Assembly (NCBI GenBank): GCA_965243175.1
Contig: OZ251532.1
Location: 1,984,001 to 2,048,000, forward strand
From: VXYL01 sp965243175
Lineage (GTDB): Bacteria > Pseudomonadota > Gammaproteobacteria > Pseudomonadales > Azotimanducaceae
Direction: 5' to 3'
DNA: 64,000 nucleotides
A program made the translations under genes and the position numbers. Of this stretch, positions 61,169-64,000 are shown in pieces. A model generated the notes under the pieces. It was not told the DNA's origin. It saw only the letters and a list, made by a program, of their open reading frames with translations, and did not search any database. The stretch's first letter is position 1, and each line of letters starts with the position of its first letter.

Positions 61169-63532
61169 TCACCTTCCGACGACGCCGCTGCCCACGAGTT
61201 GCTCCACCTCGCCAGCCGGCAACTTCAGCAGGTCGTGAAGCACACCCTCGGTGTGTTCGCCCAGCAATGGCGAGCGGCGAACCGCCGGGCGTTCGCCTTC
61301 CACCAGCACCGGCAAGCCGGTGTAGCGCCGGGTGCCGGAGGTCGGATGCGCGAGCGCTGGGAAGAACGACGTCTCGCTCGTCGCCATGTCGTCGCCGGTC
61401 ACCACGCGGGAGGCGTGTACGCCAGCAGCGCGCAGGGCGGCTTCGGCATCTTCGACGGCCAGTTGCCGCGCCCACTCGCCGAGGGCCTGATCAATCGCAG
61501 CCGCGTTCGCGATGCGTCCGGCCAAAGAGCGGAACGACGCGCCAGCCAAGCGCTCGTCGGCAACCACTTCGGCAACCTCTTGCCACTGCGCGTCGTCCTC
61601 CACCGCCAAGGCGAGCCAGCGTTCGCGCCCTTCGCCATCGTCGGCGCAGCGATAGCAGCCGTGCGGCGCCATGTCGTGGCTGCCGTTGCCTAGCGGCACG
61701 ACATCCTCCGCGGCGTAGAACTGCTGCACGTAGCGGTCGCCGATGAGAAACGCCGCGGCTTCCACTTGCGTGGCGTCGATGAAGCAGCCTTGGCCGGTTC
61801 GATCACGACGCATCAATGCCGCCAGCAACGGCACCAGCGCCTGCTTGCCGGCGATGTGGTCCGGGTGGTTCAGCGTGGTGCCCACTGGGAAGGGATCGTC
61901 GGGGTGCGACCACTGGTGGGTCACGCCGGAGAAGGTTTGCAGGTTCGGGCCGTAGGTTTGGAAGCCGTCGTAGGGGCCGCTCCCCAGCCCTTGGCTGCCC
62001 AGGTAGACGACGTCCGGGCGGATCGCCTTGGCACCGCCGTAGTCCAACCCCCAGCGCGCGACCACCGAGCCGCGCATGTTCTCCATCACGATGTCGCATT
62101 CGGCGGCGAGTCGCTGCACCACCGCCACGCCTGCCGGCTTCGACATGTCCACCGCCAGGCTGTGGACGCCGAGGTTGAGCTGGTTGAAGGTGGGGCTGTT
62201 GTTGACGTCCATCGCGCCGGCCATGCCGTTGCGCCGCAGGAAGTCCACGTGGACCAACGATTCCACCTTGACGACTTCGGCGCCGAACAGCGCCAGCAGC
62301 GAGGCCGCTTCCGGCACCACCGCGCCGACGCCGAGTTCCAACACGCGCACACCAGCCAGCGGCGCCTCGCTGACGGCGGGTGCGTCGCTCGATGGCGTTG
62401 GGCGGCTGGCGGCTTGGGCTCGCGCCGCTTCGGTGTCGGCGCCGAGCGCGGGCGCGGGAGCGGGTTCGGCTTCGAGTTCCTGCGGCAACAAGCGCAGCGG
62501 CGTGCGCACCCGTTCCATCGCGCCGAACTCCGGGTCGTCCACTTCGCGGATGATCTGCCGAGCGCGAACGTGCGGGTCCTTGCGAAACGCGCTCAACGTG
62601 TTCACCGGCGAAATGGTCAGGCCCAGCCGCTGCCCTTCCATGAACAGGTCTTCGGTGGAACGCTCGCGGATCAGCTCGGCGCACAGGAGCTTCAGCGCGT
62701 CGGCGTTCTCGACCCGGAACTGCGGATCGCTGAACGGGCCGTCGACGATTGCCTCCGGTTCGCCGAGCAGCTTCACGAAGGCGGCCCACTGCTTCGGAGT
62801 GCCGGCCAGAATGCGCGCGTAGCCGTTCTGGGTTTCGTAGATGGGGAAGCCGTTGGGACCCAGTCGAGCGGTCAGCGTACCCTGGCCAGCGGCCTGCATT
62901 TCGTAGGCATGCAAACAGCGCGTCCACGGCGTGATGGCCGACACGGCGGCCTCGTGGTACGGAATCTCGAACCGCGCGGTGCGTCGCCTCTCGCCCGCCC
63001 GCTGCGCTGCGAAGAGGCCCATCGCCGCCATCACCGCGGCGTAGACGCCAGCCCCGTCGAGCGCCAACCACGACGGCGCGTTGCACGGCGGCTGCTCCGG
63101 CCAGCCGCTGGACGCCATGCCGCCACTCGCCGCGAAGCCGACGATGGACGAGACGCCAAGCCCCAGTTCATCGGTCACCGTCGCCGCCACCTTCGGCTGC
63201 GCGCTCGCAACGCAATCGTGAAACGGCGAACGTTCCGCATCGAAGACGACATCCGCCTGCGCGCAGAGACCAAGCAGCAGGCGCTGGTCGTCGCCGCTCG
63301 CAGGGTCCAGCACGACGCTCTTCTTGCCCGCGTTGCGGGCGAGGAAGGCGATGCTGCCGCGAGTGGATTCGCCAGCGTTCGGAACACGCGGCAAGCGCCT
63401 GCGTGTCGCTCCGCCGCCCGGCGGCTCGACCAGCCAGACATCGGCACCCAAGCCAGCGAAAATCAAGCCAGCGTATTCAGTGTGCGGGTGCGCGATCTCA
63501 ACGACCTGCACGCCATCAAGCAAACCAGCCAT
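61169..63532 (-). CDS. CaiB/BaiF family CoA-transferase, two tandem domains
   Basis: A 787-aa protein of two fused CaiB/BaiF domains with a proline/alanine-rich linker near residues 365-400. The second half shows GVRVLELGVGAVVPEAASL and NHPDHIAGKQALVPLLAALM, with the aspartate expected in the active site, then RTGQGCFIDATQVE. The first half (LLDGVQVVEIAHPHTEY and LALDGAGVYAAVMAAMGL) is more diverged. It is one of four CaiB/BaiF genes in the window and the second two-domain form. Substrate not known. It is convergent with the third Uma2 gene. Confidence 0.87.
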   Translation of the reverse strand: MAGLLDGVQVVEIAHPHTEYAGLIFAGLGADVWLVEPPGGGATRRRLPRVPNAGESTRGSIAFLARNAGKKSVVLDPASGDDQRLLLGLCAQADVVFDAERSPFHDCVASAQPKVAATVTDELGLGVSSIVGFAASGGMASSGWPEQPPCNAPSWLALDGAGVYAAVMAAMGLFAAQRAGERRRTARFEIPYHEAAVSAITPWTRCLHAYEMQAAGQGTLTARLGPNGFPIYETQNGYARILAGTPKQWAAFVKLLGEPEAIVDGPFSDPQFRVENADALKLLCAELIRERSTEDLFMEGQRLGLTISPVNTLSAFRKDPHVRARQIIREVDDPEFGAMERVRTPLRLLPQELEAEPAPAPALGADTEAARAQAASRPTPSSDAPAVSEAPLAGVRVLELGVGAVVPEAASLLALFGAEVVKVESLVHVDFLRRNGMAGAMDVNNSPTFNQLNLGVHSLAVDMSKPAGVAVVQRLAAECDIVMENMRGSVVARWGLDYGGAKAIRPDVVYLGSQGLGSGPYDGFQTYGPNLQTFSGVTHQWSHPDDPFPVGTTLNHPDHIAGKQALVPLLAALMRRDRTGQGCFIDATQVEAAAFLIGDRYVQQFYAAEDVVPLGNGSHDMAPHGCYRCADDGEGRERWLALAVEDDAQWQEVAEVVADERLAGASFRSLAGRIANAAAIDQALGEWARQLAVEDAEAALRAAGVHASRVVTGDDMATSETSFFPALAHPTSGTRRYTGLPVLVEGERPAVRRSPLLGEHTEGVLHDLLKLPAGEVEQLVGSGVVGR

Positions 63533-63630
63533 GCACCCTCCTTGAAGCCCGAGCCCATCCTACACCCGAAGCGATGCGCCCACGTGGCAGTTACTGTCAA
63601 TCGACTACTAATCACTGTCAAATTCACTAG

Positions 63631-64000
63631 GGCGTGTTGACACTACTGCAGGGCATCGACGATGAGCGCCAGATAGACGAACGAAGCGAAGACGACGTCC
63701 AGCTTGTCGTAGCGCGTGAATATCCGCCGGAACCTCTTCAGTCTCCCGAAGAGGCGCTCCACTTCGTTGCGGCGCCTGTAGATCCCCTTGTCGTAGTCCC
63801 ACGGCTTCTTGCGGTTCTCCTTCGGCGGAACCACCGGCATCGCGCCCATCTCCTCCACCAGCGCCCGCGTCTCGTCGCCCTCGTACGCCTTGTCCATCGC
63901 CACGTTCTCCGCGGTCAGCGGAGTCGCCGCCAGCAGCTTCCTGCCCTCCGGCCTGTCTCCCGCCTGCCCGCCCGACAGCGAGAAGTTCACCGCCGTGCAG
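63631..64000 (-). mobile_element. IS5-family insertion sequence, left end (runs off the window)
   Basis: A CTAG at 63627-63630 is followed by GGCGTGTTGACAC, which looks like a terminal inverted repeat of the IS427-type group of IS5. CTAG would be part of the target site. The inner sequence encodes the C-terminal half of a transposase and reaches the window end. Confidence 0.75.
63643..64000 (-). CDS. IS5-family transposase, C-terminal part
   Basis: The last 118 codons of a DDE transposase, entering from the right edge of the window. It reads LSGGQAGDRPEGRKLL, then MDKAYEGDETRALVEEMG (DDE-type core with the second Asp in DKAYEGDE) and RRNEVERLFGRLKRFRRIFT with the catalytic Glu. In this group two overlapping frames are joined by a programmed frameshift, so the N-terminal part will be in another frame outside the window. 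Confidence 0.85.
   Translation of the reverse strand, partial: CTAVNFSLSGGQAGDRPEGRKLLAATPLTAENVAMDKAYEGDETRALVEEMGAMPVVPPKENRKKPWDYDKGIYRRRNEVERLFGRLKRFRRIFTRYDKLDVVFASFVYLALIVDALQ

Overview
The window is high-GC bacterial chromosomal DNA. Core gene order is gammaproteobacterial: fdxA, mutS, recA-recX-alaS-lysC-csrA, smpB, rplY-pth-ychF, hisB-hisA and mutY-yggX. Around this core are CaiB/BaiF CoA-transferases, an acyl-CoA dehydrogenase, Fe(II)/2-oxoglutarate-type oxygenases, Uma2 nuclease-like proteins, toxin-antitoxin pairs and an ankyrin-repeat protein. That mix resembles uncultured marine or host-associated gammaproteobacteria; the lifestyle is an inference, not something the sequence shows.

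Region 1 (1-4.2 kb): an acyl-CoA dehydrogenase, a metallo-beta-lactamase-fold protein, a PhyH-type oxygenase and a rubredoxin lie on the + strand. They are preceded by a segmental duplication that copied the 5' end of the dehydrogenase and encloses a 2OG-Fe(II) oxygenase gene broken by one in-frame TAA.

Region 2 (4.3-21.4 kb): a defence and addiction island. It starts with a four-gene operon of a DISARM-type helicase (drmA, split by an in-frame TAA), a DUF1998 protein (drmB), a UvrD-like SF1 helicase and a 501-aa protein I cannot assign. No drmC, drmD or DNA methylase is present. AbiTii, a frameshifted retropepsin-like gene, an Rpn-type nuclease and a phosphoribosyltransferase/DprA pair resembling ShosTA (with a RecQ-helicase remnant upstream) follow. 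Then come a DUF433 antitoxin, an AbrB/PemK pair and a Phd/PIN pair whose toxin is cleanly interrupted by an ISKra4-family element. Copies of short repeat blocks are scattered between the TA genes.

Region 3 (21.4-33.3 kb): an SDF-type symporter, UbiA, TRAP transporter membrane subunits without a binding protein, an SxtJ-like protein, tRNA-Arg(CCG), three overlapping CaiB/BaiF genes, and a tandem duplication of a Uma2 gene with its promoter region.

Region 4 (33.4-60.1 kb): mainly housekeeping genes. DNA repair (mutS, recA with a LexA-like box, recX, mutY), translation (alaS, smpB, rplY, pth, ychF, three tRNAs), amino-acid biosynthesis (lysC, hisB, hisA), CsrA, a TonB receptor, an NSS transporter, an ankyrin protein and a DUF5916 outer-membrane protein.

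Region 5 (60.1-64 kb): a third Uma2 gene, a fourth CaiB/BaiF protein (two fused domains) and the start of an IS5-family element running off the window. A 14-bp motif (GGATCTCCTACATG or close variants) recurs upstream of the Rpn gene and all three Uma2 genes.
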